Source: Acidobacteriota bacterium
GTDB lineage: Bacteria; Acidobacteriota; Vicinamibacteria; Vicinamibacterales; UBA2999
DNA length: 64,000 nucleotides
Direction: 5' to 3'
Assembly: GCA_947482665.1 (NCBI GenBank)
Contig: CANKJK010000004.1
Coordinates: 186,001-250,000 of the forward strand
Under the pieces are notes generated by a model. It did no database searches. It was not told the DNA's origin and saw only the letters and a list, made by a program, of their open reading frames with translations. Below, piece after piece: positions 37,680 through 46,541 of the stretch (position 1 is its first letter; each line of letters opens with the position of its first letter). A program made the translations under genes and the position numbers.

Positions 37680-37708
37680 GCAACTCCAGTCCGTCGGGCC
37701 GGAGTTGC
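37680..37708. other. Perfect 8-bp inverted repeat GCAACTCC-13-GGAGTTGC
   Basis: Intergenic, second hairpin after the CRTAC1-like gene. Confidence 0.45.
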
Positions 37709-37761
37709 GCTTCGTCATACCACTGACTTACAAAAGCGATGAGTCTCTGTACAGAATCGTG

Positions 37762-37790
37762 TTGACGAACGGACTCTAGGTTTGTACAGT
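37762..37790 (+). promoter_or_regulatory. Candidate sigma70 promoter TTGACG-17-TACAGT
   Basis: Upstream of the pentapeptide/giant-protein gene pair; SD GGAGG precedes ATG 37860. Confidence 0.45.
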
Positions 37791-37859
37791 GCCCAGACAA
37801 GTTAATGGTGCTAGGACTCCGGATACGTCTATTCCATGCGGTCGTTGGAGGAATTTCAG

Positions 37860-38243
37860 ATGAAGCAGCTCAGTAAGTCACAGCGAGTGTGGATCGTCGT
37901 CGGCGGCGTTGCGCTGACGGGGGCCCTGCTCGGAACGGCGCGGGCATCCGACCCGACGCACCTTCAGCGGCTGATTGCGACCCGGAACTGTGTCGGGTGC
38001 GATTTGTCGGGGGAGAACCTTTCAGGTTTCGGGCTGAAGGGGAGCAACCTCGGCAACTCAAACCTGACCGGCGCGAGCCTCTACAAGGCCAATCTGGTCC
38101 AGGCCAATCTCACCGGCACGGTGCTCGCCAACGCGGATCTGAGCGGCGCCAACCTGCTGGCCGCGATCGGAGCGAACCTCTCCGGCGCCACGACGAACGC
38201 TGAAACCACCTGTCCGAACGCGAAGAAGGGACCGTGCCAATGA
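37860..38243 (+). CDS. Secreted pentapeptide-repeat protein
   Basis: Signal peptide; [53 protein letters not shown]. Confidence 0.85.
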   Translation: MKQLSKSQRVWIVVGGVALTGALLGTARASDPTHLQRLIATRNCVGCDLSGENLSGFGLKGSNLGNSNLTGASLYKANLVQANLTGTVLANADLSGANLLAAIGANLSGATTNAETTCPNAKKGPCQ

Positions 38244-41200
38244 GCCGCGCTTCTTCCTCCGCGAACAAGCCTTCGAGCGCAACGACTATGAAATCAAATC
38301 GCACGCTGCTGCGGCGCGCCGCACTCGGCATCTTCTCGCTGGCGCTCCTGGCGCTGGTGACGGTCTGGCAGACCACGGCACGCGTTGTCGCCGCCCCGCC
38401 GCCCGGGCCCGACACCGTGACCGCCGTCACGTTCACGATTCGCGACAACTGCGCCAACAACACGACCTATGACCTGCAGATTGGCGGGGTCACGGTCGGT
38501 AGCCCGTCTGCGTCGGATGGCACCTGCGACGGCAACAATCTGGGTCAAGCGCGCACGCTGACCATTACGGACCCGGCCGTGCTGGCGTCCTTCCCCAGCC
38601 TGGACTCGCCCTTCTGCGCGACCTACGGCGTGATCAGCCACGACCCCTGCGTGGATAGCGGCTGGGGCTGGTGCGACCAGTCGAACCACTACACGCTGCA
38701 GGAGTATGTCGACGTTGTCCGTGCCAACTCCGGCGCGGAGCGCACCTGCGTGGTCGACACTATCGGCCAGGGATGCGCGGACCTGCCGAATAACTTCCCG
38801 TGGAATCAGCATCCGGGCTACCTGAACGAGAACAACGTCAGCCGGACCACGACCCTCACGGATACGGACCACGACGGCGACCCGAACTGCACGGACCCCG
38901 ACGCGGATAACGACGGCGTCCTGAACGTGTCGGACAACTGCCCGTTCAATGCGAACCCCACGCAGGTTGACACGGACGCGAATGGCCGCGGCGACGCCTG
39001 CGACCGCTTCGACCGCGACAACGACGGTATTTGGAACGTTGTTGACAACTGCCCCGACGCCGCGAACGCCGCCCAGACCGACTCGGACGGCAACGGTATC
39101 GGCGACGCGTGCGACCGCGGCGTGGTTGCTGTGCCGTGGGCTGGCCTTGAATCCAAGCCCCATGTGGTCGTCTCGGGTGGCGTGCTGGTTCTCCAGGCCG
39201 TGGCCCAGGAGGGCGCGAGCGGCAGGGCCTTCCCGCTGACCAGCGGCACGTGGGATCCAGGCGATGGTTCCGGACCGCAGGGAATCAACGTCAGCAACTC
39301 CAGGGTGCTGGAACTGGCGCACGTCTACACCGGCGGCGTGGGCGATCCGTTCACGGCGACCGTGTCAGTGACCGACACAAACGGCAAGACCTACACCGAT
39401 ACCTTCAAGGTTCAGATTCAGGCGGATTCGCTTGATACCCGGACCAACATGGCGATCGATCGGGCCCTGTGGCACAACCACAAGCTCATGGGCTATGCCG
39501 GGTCCGGCGCGCAGCTCCAGGTGAGCTGCACTGACAGCCAGGCCAACGCCTGCACGGCGGCTGCGGCCCAGGCGCTCGAGGTGAACGGCCATCGCGAAAC
39601 CGGTGACGTCACCAAGGACCCGTACGTGGTCGAGGTGAGCGGCCTGTTGCACTTCCTCCAGAGCCACATCCGGCGCGTCAGCATCAACGTGCAGACGCTC
39701 GGCGACCCCGATACCAATGGCAACGGCTATGGCCTGGAAGAGGACGGCGGCCACGTGGTGTATGTGGGTGGGCAGATTATCGACGCCCTTGTGGCAAGCG
39801 GCACGCCGAACGCGGTCATCGGGCTTGGCCCGGAGGCCGGGCGGACCTACAAGGACGTCGTGCAGGACCTGGTCGACGCCTACTCCTTTGGTATGAACGA
39901 CAACTGCAATCAGGGCGGCTGGGTCTACAACTGGAATGACTGCAGCGGCATCGACTCCTCCTCGAGCGGCTGGTGGGGCATCGGCGCCCACGGCGCGAAG
40001 GTGTGGGGCGTCACGGTTCCGCAGTGGGTCAAGGACCACAACCTGAGCGTCGGCATCCCGCAGCTGCAGAGCGGCTCGCCGAGCGTGGACAGTCACAAAA
40101 ACCTGGACATGGGTGGCGGCGACGGTTCCTGCGGTTACAGAGGCCCCGGCGGCAACGCGGCCGAGACGGCTGCCTGCCTCGTGATGCTGTCCGCAGACGA
40201 ACAGCCCCGCTCCTCTGCCCGGTTCCGTGCAGCTGAGACGTGGCTCCGCAACAACCACCCGGCTGATGAGATGAGCAACATCTACGCGATGTACGGCGTG
40301 ACCAAGGCGATGCGCCTGGCCATCGACGACAGCGGCAGCTCCTCGCCCATCACGCTCCTGGGCGGCGACCTCGATTGGTATGCCGACGTGAACAACGGCT
40401 TCGCCTGGCGCCTGTTGAACACCGCAGGCGGTGACGGCGAGTTGGCAGCGCAATCGCAGCAGTGGGCTTCCGGATCGCTCGCCAATTCGTGGGGCATCCT
40501 GATCCTCTCGCCGGCGCTCTTCGAACAGGGTCCGACGGCGGCCTGCAGCGTGGACTCCTCGATCGTCTGCCAGGCAGGCGCATCGGGTGGTTGCAACACG
40601 GCCGGCACCGACCCCTACTCGACCGTGCACCTGGACGGTTCGGCCTCCACGGCCGGCGACAACCCGATCGCCTCCTACGCCTGGAACTTCCAGGACGGTG
40701 GCACCACGGTTGACGCGACGACGGCCCTGGCGAGCACCACCTTCTCGGCGACTGGCACTTACAACATCCAGCTGACCGTGACGGATACAAAGGGCCACAA
40801 CTCGTCGGTGACCTGCCCCGTGCAGGTGACGGACACGGCTCTGCCGCCAGTGGCGGATCCGGGCGGTCCGTACTCCATCTGCGAGGGCAAGGGCCACGTG
40901 GTGCTGGACGGCTCGGCCTCGCTCGGCCGCGGCGCGAACATCGCCCTCTACGAGTGGGACTTCACCGGTCCGCAGATCAACTGGTCGCCGGTTGATGCGA
41001 CTGGCGCCATCACGGACCAGACCGCGCTCTTCACGAGCCTGGCGCCCGGCACCTATGACGTCGGCCTGCGTGTGACCGACGACAGCGCTTCGCACTTCGT
41101 GACGAGGGCGTTCACCACGGTGACTGTGAAGTCCAAGACCGTTGACGAGTGCAAGAACTCGGCACCGGTGGCGAACGACCAGGCCGTGACGACGCCGGAA

Positions 41201-42994
41201 GACGTTGCGGTCGGCATCACGCTGACGGCCACGGACGCGGAGAGCAACCCGCTGACGTTCACGGTGGTGACCGGTCCGACGCACGGCACGCTCTCCGGCA
41301 TCGCGCCGAACGTGACCTACACGCCGGCCGCGAACTACAACGGTCCGGACAGCTTCACCTTCACGGCGAACGACGGTCAGCTCGACTCGAACGTCGCCAC
41401 GGTGAGCATCAACGTGACAGCCGTCAACGATGCGCCAGTCGCGAACCCCGGCTCGAACACGACGCCGGAAGACACGGCGGTGAGCGGTGTGGTGACGTCG
41501 AGTGACATCGACGGTGGCGCGCCGACCTACAGCCTGGCGACGGGTGCTTCGCACGGCACGGTGGTGGTGAACGCTGATGGCAGCTACACCTATACGCCGG
41601 CGCCGAACTACAACGGTCCGGACGCCTTCACCTTCACGGTGGACGACGGCAACGGTGGGTCGGCCAGCGCGGCGGTGAGCATCACCGTGACGCCCGTCAA
41701 TGACGCACCCGTGGCGAACCCCGGCTCGAACACGACGCCGGAAGACACGGCGGTGAGCGGCACGGTCACGTCGAGCGATATCGACGGTGGCCCGGCTGTC
41801 TACAGCCTGGCGACGGGCACGACGCACGGCACGGTGGTCGTCAACAACGACGGCACCTACACCTACACGCCGGCGTCGAACTACAACGGTGGCGACAGCT
41901 TCACCTTTACGGTGAGCGACGGCAACGGCGGCACGGCGACCAACACCGTGGTGCTGGTGGTCTCGCCTGTCAACGACGCGCCGGTGGCAAACCCCGGCTC
42001 GAACGTGACGCCGGAAGACACGGCGGTGAGCGGTGTGGTGACGTCGAGCGACGTGGACGGCGGCGCGCCGGCCTACAGCCTGCTCGCAGGCACGACGCAC
42101 GGCACGGTGGTGGTGAACGCGAGCGGCGCCTACACCTACACGCCGGCGCTGAACTACAACGGTGGCGACAGCTTCACCTTCACGGTGATTGACGGCAACG
42201 GCGGCTCCGCGACCAACACCGTGACGCTCACGGTGACGCCGGTCAACGATGCCCCGGTGGCGGTCAACGATGCCTACACGGGTCAGTGGAATACGCTGCT
42301 GTCGATTCCGGTGAACGGCGTCCTCGGCAACGACACTGATGTGGACAGCAGCGTGCTGACCTCCATCAAGCTGACGAACCCCGCGTCGGGCGCCATCACG
42401 CTCAACGCGAACGGCAGCCTGACCTACATGCCGGCGGCGAACTTCTCCGGTGTGGCGACGTTCACCTACAAGGCGAACGACGGTGCGCTGGACAGCAACG
42501 TGGCGACGGTGAAGCTCACCATCACGTCGCCCTGCTCGGTTTCAACCGACAACAGAAGCCGGGACGGCCGGAGCGGCGACAACCGCAGCGACGACCACAG
42601 CGATGACCGGAGTGTTGACTGCAAGCCCGGCACGCCGAAGTCGCACGCTGACCACTACACGACGAAGAAGAACACGACGCTGACCGTGTCGCCGAAGGGT
42701 GTGCTGAAGAACGACAACGCCTTCGCGGTGACCGCGCAGCTCTTCTCGGGTGCGGCTAACGGCACAGTGGTGCTGGCGGCCAACGGCAGCTTCGTCTACG
42801 TGCCGAACCCGGGCTTCGCCGGTGATGACTCCTTCTCCTACGTGGCGCGCAGCGCCGCCGGGGTTGCGGGTAACGTGGTGAAGGTCAGCATCCGGGTGCG
42901 CGCGCACTGGGATGGGGACGGCTGCGACCACGACAGGAAGAAGAACAAGCACAAGAACGGCGACAAGTGCGAGCACGACATGGACCACGACTAG
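38240..42994 (+). CDS. Very large secreted protein: Ca-binding type-3-like repeats, PKD domains, tandem cadherin/Ig-like repeats
   Basis: [38 protein letters not shown]-like [11 protein letters not shown] and YEWDFTGP; repeated [21 protein letters not shown]...[29 protein letters not shown] overlaps the upstream stop (ATGA). Confidence 0.88.
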   Translation: MSRASSSANKPSSATTMKSNRTLLRRAALGIFSLALLALVTVWQTTARVVAAPPPGPDTVTAVTFTIRDNCANNTTYDLQIGGVTVGSPSASDGTCDGNNLGQARTLTITDPAVLASFPSLDSPFCATYGVISHDPCVDSGWGWCDQSNHYTLQEYVDVVRANSGAERTCVVDTIGQGCADLPNNFPWNQHPGYLNENNVSRTTTLTDTDHDGDPNCTDPDADNDGVLNVSDNCPFNANPTQVDTDANGRGDACDRFDRDNDGIWNVVDNCPDAANAAQTDSDGNGIGDACDRGVVAVPWAGLESKPHVVVSGGVLVLQAVAQEGASGRAFPLTSGTWDPGDGSGPQGINVSNSRVLELAHVYTGGVGDPFTATVSVTDTNGKTYTDTFKVQIQADSLDTRTNMAIDRALWHNHKLMGYAGSGAQLQVSCTDSQANACTAAAAQALEVNGHRETGDVTKDPYVVEVSGLLHFLQSHIRRVSINVQTLGDPDTNGNGYGLEEDGGHVVYVGGQIIDALVASGTPNAVIGLGPEAGRTYKDVVQDLVDAYSFGMNDNCNQGGWVYNWNDCSGIDSSSSGWWGIGAHGAKVWGVTVPQWVKDHNLSVGIPQLQSGSPSVDSHKNLDMGGGDGSCGYRGPGGNAAETAACLVMLSADEQPRSSARFRAAETWLRNNHPADEMSNIYAMYGVTKAMRLAIDDSGSSSPITLLGGDLDWYADVNNGFAWRLLNTAGGDGELAAQSQQWASGSLANSWGILILSPALFEQGPTAACSVDSSIVCQAGASGGCNTAGTDPYSTVHLDGSASTAGDNPIASYAWNFQDGGTTVDATTALASTTFSATGTYNIQLTVTDTKGHNSSVTCPVQVTDTALPPVADPGGPYSICEGKGHVVLDGSASLGRGANIALYEWDFTGPQINWSPVDATGAITDQTALFTSLAPGTYDVGLRVTDDSASHFVTRAFTTVTVKSKTVDECKNSAPVANDQAVTTPEDVAVGITLTATDAESNPLTFTVVTGPTHGTLSGIAPNVTYTPAANYNGPDSFTFTANDGQLDSNVATVSINVTAVNDAPVANPGSNTTPEDTAVSGVVTSSDIDGGAPTYSLATGASHGTVVVNADGSYTYTPAPNYNGPDAFTFTVDDGNGGSASAAVSITVTPVNDAPVANPGSNTTPEDTAVSGTVTSSDIDGGPAVYSLATGTTHGTVVVNNDGTYTYTPASNYNGGDSFTFTVSDGNGGTATNTVVLVVSPVNDAPVANPGSNVTPEDTAVSGVVTSSDVDGGAPAYSLLAGTTHGTVVVNASGAYTYTPALNYNGGDSFTFTVIDGNGGSATNTVTLTVTPVNDAPVAVNDAYTGQWNTLLSIPVNGVLGNDTDVDSSVLTSIKLTNPASGAITLNANGSLTYMPAANFSGVATFTYKANDGALDSNVATVKLTITSPCSVSTDNRSRDGRSGDNRSDDHSDDRSVDCKPGTPKSHADHYTTKKNTTLTVSPKGVLKNDNAFAVTAQLFSGAANGTVVLAANGSFVYVPNPGFAGDDSFSYVARSAAGVAGNVVKVSIRVRAHWDGDGCDHDRKKNKHKNGDKCEHDMDHD
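41156..42244 (+). repeat. In-frame tandem repeat, one 270-bp unit then three 273-bp units (~91 aa each)
   Basis: NxAPVAN-encoding unit starts at 41156, 41426, 41699, 41972; a diverged unit follows at 42245. Confidence 0.88.
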
Positions 42995-43048
42995 TCGCTG
43001 AGTAATCACCGTTCGCCGGCCTTGCAGCCGGCGGACGGAGCAAGACTG

Positions 43049-43084
43049 AAGGCCCGCATCCCAAAAGGGGTGCGGGCCTTTTGC
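43049..43084 (+). terminator. Rho-independent terminator of the giant-protein gene
   Basis: AAGGCCCGCATCCC-AAAA-GGGGTGCGGGCCTT then TT; 14-bp stem with one G:U. Confidence 0.85.
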
Positions 43085-43173
43085 ATTTGCAGAGGTGAGG
43101 GGGATGAGCCGTGGTGCATGAGCCTGCCTCTGAGCCCGGACCCAGCCAGGGACTCCATGGCGGGGCGAGACAG

Positions 43174-43274
43174 GACTGAGGACAGGGCTGAGGACAGGGC
43201 TGAGGACAGGGCTGAGGACAGGGCTGAGGACAGGGCTGAGGACAGGGCTGAGGACAGGGCTGAGGACAGGGCTG
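43174..43274. repeat. 12-bp minisatellite, 8 copies of GAGGACAGGGCT
   Basis: GAGGACAGG at 43178, 43190, 43202, 43214, 43226, 43238, 43250, 43262. Confidence 0.95.
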
Positions 43275-43453
43275 GGCCCGACCTGACTGCGCTGTCTTGG
43301 GAGGCACGGGGAGACCGCCGGTCGGTGAGCCGGCGGTCTCCTGAGGGTCCGCGCAGGCTCCACCGACGCCCCACGCGTGGCAGCCCCGGCATCGCCCCCT
43401 GAAGGGGGAGTTGCCCGAGCCGGAAGAAGGCTTGAGCGCGGGGCGGAGAGGAC

Positions 43454-45058
43454 TTAGTTCCGCGGAGCGGGTTTACCGATGGCCGCGCAGCTCGACGGCC
43501 AGCCCTGAAGGCACGCGAGCTCGTTGAGCTCTCGCAGCGTCTCGTGCTTCAGCGGGCCTCGGCCTTCCTGCAGGACCAGGCGGAGGTCGAACTCGTCCGG
43601 GTCGTCGTGCCGGAAGTCCTTCCCGCCAGCCGCCAGCACCTTGGCGTTCTCACAGCCGGCGGTCGACTCCGACCGGCAGGCCAGGGCGAAGAGATCCTTC
43701 GCCGGGGCTGCGACTACCTTCCCGGCGGCCTGGAGGATGCCGAGCTCCGAGCACGCCAGCCCGGAGCCTGCCCGGCACGCGCGGGAGTAGAAGATAGCCG
43801 CGTTGTGGCAGGCGCCGGCCCGGCCGTCATCACACGCCTTCTTCCAGAACGGAATGGAGGCGCCAGGGTGATGGTCGCCCAGCACCCGCGATGAGCTCAG
43901 AGCCGTGAACGCCACGATCCACGCGGAAACATACACAGCGCTCCGGACCCTGGGTGTGAGCTGGAACCGGCTCGGATCCGCCCAGGACACCCACCGTGCT
44001 GCCGCCACGAGGTCCAGCCGGCGCACCATGAGGTTCATCAGAGGCACCTGCAGCAGCTTGTCGTAGAACGTGGGGACGCCAAGCCACCCCAGCAGCCAAT
44101 AGAGCCCGAACACGCTCGCGCCGTACATCACGCCGAAGGAAATCCGCCCCAGGTCGGTCCTCGGTGACGTCGACGGGTCAGTGAAGAGCAGGTGCATGCC
44201 CAGGAACACGGCAATGGGGATATCCGAGTCGAAGAAGTAGTAGGTGCCCGTCCGGTGCAGGAAGACGGCACTCAGCAGCGATGTCGTCAGCACGGCCGGG
44301 AGCGTCATGGCTGTCACGCCGAAGAGAAACTGCCCTGGCAGCGAGACGAGGAAGATGAAGAGGTACATCTGCGGCGGCAGGCCCAGCAGCGAGGCGATGT
44401 CCTCGCCCCACGTGATGCGGGTGGTGCCCGTCACGATGAGGCCGAGCGAGAAGATCGCGAGCGTCAGCGACGACGGGTTGAAGATGTGCACCCGGCGCCC
44501 CTCACGCTCCCAGCGGATGAATTCCTTGCCCAGGAAGGCGATGGCGACCATCGCGAACTGCAGGTAGAACCAGTCGTCCCGGAACCGCAGGAAGAGGTTC
44601 GTGCTGTAAATGATGGGGAAGATCCCGAAACCGAGCGTATAGGTGCGGCCCCTCGACCAGGTCAGCAGGATGTCGAAGGCGTAGGCAAAGAGAATCTGAG
44701 CGACGATGAGCAGCGCAGCCTGTCGAAGGGGATCCCAATACATGCCCCAGTACACGAAGATGGACGTGTGGGCCACCGCCTGCAGGTAGTGCTGGGGGCG
44801 CAGTGACACGACCGTCCGGAAGCCTTCTGCGCCGCGGGCGCGCCACACCACCAGGGCCCAGGCCAGGAGGGCGAGCGCGGCCCCGATGACCGACGCGGTC
44901 AGCGTGTCGTGGTCCTGAATCCTGGGGAAAAGGGCCAGGGCACCCAGCGCTGCCGCAAACCCCAGCGGGAGCTTGAGCGCCCCCAACCCGGCGGCGGCCG
45001 CGTCCGGCGGTGGTTGCACGGCAGTCTGGCGTGAATGTGGTTCGCGGCGTTTGGACAC
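43454..45058 (-). CDS. NqrB/RnfD-like polytopic membrane protein with Cys-rich Sel1-like tail (paralog of 26403-28223)
   Basis: LLFTDPSTSPRTDLGRISFGVMYG; FNPSSLTLAIFSLGL; Cys-rich tail KACDDGRAGACHNAAIFYSRACRAGSGLACSELG. Confidence 0.75.
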   Translation of the reverse strand: MSKRREPHSRQTAVQPPPDAAAAGLGALKLPLGFAAALGALALFPRIQDHDTLTASVIGAALALLAWALVVWRARGAEGFRTVVSLRPQHYLQAVAHTSIFVYWGMYWDPLRQAALLIVAQILFAYAFDILLTWSRGRTYTLGFGIFPIIYSTNLFLRFRDDWFYLQFAMVAIAFLGKEFIRWEREGRRVHIFNPSSLTLAIFSLGLIVTGTTRITWGEDIASLLGLPPQMYLFIFLVSLPGQFLFGVTAMTLPAVLTTSLLSAVFLHRTGTYYFFDSDIPIAVFLGMHLLFTDPSTSPRTDLGRISFGVMYGASVFGLYWLLGWLGVPTFYDKLLQVPLMNLMVRRLDLVAAARWVSWADPSRFQLTPRVRSAVYVSAWIVAFTALSSSRVLGDHHPGASIPFWKKACDDGRAGACHNAAIFYSRACRAGSGLACSELGILQAAGKVVAAPAKDLFALACRSESTAGCENAKVLAAGGKDFRHDDPDEFDLRLVLQEGRGPLKHETLRELNELACLQGWPSSCAAIGKPAPRN

Positions 45059-45121
45059 GGAGTCGGAATCCCTGGAATGCCCGCGTTCAGATCGGGAAGC
45101 GGCGAGGCGATTTTAGCGCAC

Positions 45122-45161
45122 AAAAAAAGCCACGACAGCCGGAGACCGGCCATCGTGGCTT
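45122..45161 (-). terminator. Rho-independent terminator of the RRM protein gene
   Basis: + strand AAAAAAAGCCACGACAGCCGG-agac-CGGCCATCGTGGCTT; minus-strand hairpin followed by T7. Confidence 0.85.
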
Positions 45162-45213
45162 CAGAGAAACAGGCGCCCGCAGACGCCCTGGGGCGCCTCA
45201 GGCGGAGCGGGTG

Positions 45214-45507
45214 CTACCAGCGCGACTCGCGCTGACCGCGACCGCCGCCACCGCCTTCGCGGCGCTCCATCGGCTTGGCCTCGTTGACCGTCAGACGACG
45301 GCCTTCGAATTCGTGCTGGTCGAGGGACTGGATCGCGGCGCGACCGGCCTCCTCGGTGGTGAGCTCCACGAAGCCGAAGCCGCGCGACTGACCGGTCATC
45401 TGGTCCCGGATGAGCTTCACCGACTCGACCGCGCCGTGGGTCGAGAAGAGGGATTCGATCTGCTGTTCACCGGTACTGAAAGAGAGATTGCCAACGTAGA
45501 GTCGCAT
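45214..45507 (-). CDS. RRM-domain RNA-binding protein
   Basis: MRLYVGNLSFST (RNP2), SRGFGFVELTT (RNP1), Gly/Arg-rich tail; start re-set to ATG 45507. Confidence 0.93.
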   Translation of the reverse strand: MRLYVGNLSFSTGEQQIESLFSTHGAVESVKLIRDQMTGQSRGFGFVELTTEEAGRAAIQSLDQHEFEGRRLTVNEAKPMERREGGGGGRGQRESRW

Positions 45508-45712
45508 ATGCACGGTCCTTTGAAAGGTTGGGTCGCGGAACTGGATGGACGCGTGCAGAAGAGACAGGCTGACGCAGGCAGAGCAGGGCGGAGTCCAACG
45601 GAACACCTCAGTGTAACCCCTATTCCAAGGCCGTGTGTGTGCAATAGCGGACACGGCCCAGGTTCCTGCGATACTAGGGACCGTTTTCAGGCCCAGCGCC
45701 TCCAAAACCCTC

Positions 45713-46468
45713 ATGAAAATCCAGATTTGGTCCGACATCGTCTGCCCGTGGTGCTACATCGGGAAGCGGCGCTTCGAGCACGCGCTTGAGACGTTTCCCC
45801 ATCGAGACCAGATCCAGGTCGAGCACCAGTCCTTTCAGCTGAACCCGGCCGCCGAGCGCGGCGTCACCGGGTCGCGGACCGATATGCTGCGGCAGAAGTA
45901 CCGCCTCTCGGACGACCAGATCGCCACGATGGACGAGCGCATGGAGCGCCTCGCCTCGGAGGAGGGCCTGGCCTACAACCTCGCCGCCACCGCGACCGGC
46001 AATACCCTCGACGCGCACCGGCTTGTGCAGGCCGCCAAGGCCCACGGGATCGGTGATGCCATGGTGGAGCGGCTCTATCGCGCCTACTTCACCGAGGGCC
46101 GCTCCATCTTCGACGCCGAGTCGCTCGCCGCGCTCGCGGCCGAGGCCGGCCTGGACGCGGCCGAGGCCCGCCACGTGCTGGCCAGTGACGACTACGCCAC
46201 TGCGGTGGCGGACGATGCCAGGGAGGCTGCGGCCCTGGGTGCCACTGGCGTGCCCTTCTTCGTCATCGACGGCCGCTACGGCGTCTCGGGTGCCGAGGCG
46301 TCTGACGTCTTCACCCAGGCCCTGACACAGGCCTGGGCCACGCGCGTGCCGGACGGCGCCGTCGGTGGGGCGAGCGATACGTCGAGCTCTGGAACGAGTG
46401 CTGGGCCGAGCACTGGCCCAAGCGCTGTGCCGAACGCTGTACCGAGCGGAGAGAACCCCACTGACTAG
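45713..46468 (+). CDS. DsbA-family oxidoreductase, FrnE-like
   Basis: IQIWSDIVCPWCYIGKRRFEHAL; GVPFFVIDGRYGVSGAEASDVF; Ser/Gly/Pro-rich tail. Confidence 0.92.
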   Translation: MKIQIWSDIVCPWCYIGKRRFEHALETFPHRDQIQVEHQSFQLNPAAERGVTGSRTDMLRQKYRLSDDQIATMDERMERLASEEGLAYNLAATATGNTLDAHRLVQAAKAHGIGDAMVERLYRAYFTEGRSIFDAESLAALAAEAGLDAAEARHVLASDDYATAVADDAREAAALGATGVPFFVIDGRYGVSGAEASDVFTQALTQAWATRVPDGAVGGASDTSSSGTSAGPSTGPSAVPNAVPSGENPTD

Positions 46469-46541
46469 CGACGTGTCAGCGCGACGAGTTGCGACTCCGG
46501 CGCAACCCCTCGCCCCGTGTTTCCCGCGATATGCTCCGCCG

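Noticed and set aside
39365-42100. 911-aa minus-strand ORF
   Set aside because: Antisense to the repeat-rich giant gene; composition is Arg/Val/His-rich repeat shadow, no domain signature
43174-43274. CRISPR array
   Set aside because: Unit is 12 bp with no spacers and no cas genes nearby
43022-43402. ORFs across the 12-bp repeat ((EDRA)n, antisense (SPVL)n or (PCPQ)n)
   Set aside because: Open in several frames because the unit length is a multiple of 3; no plausible RBS or domain, treated as intergenic minisatellite
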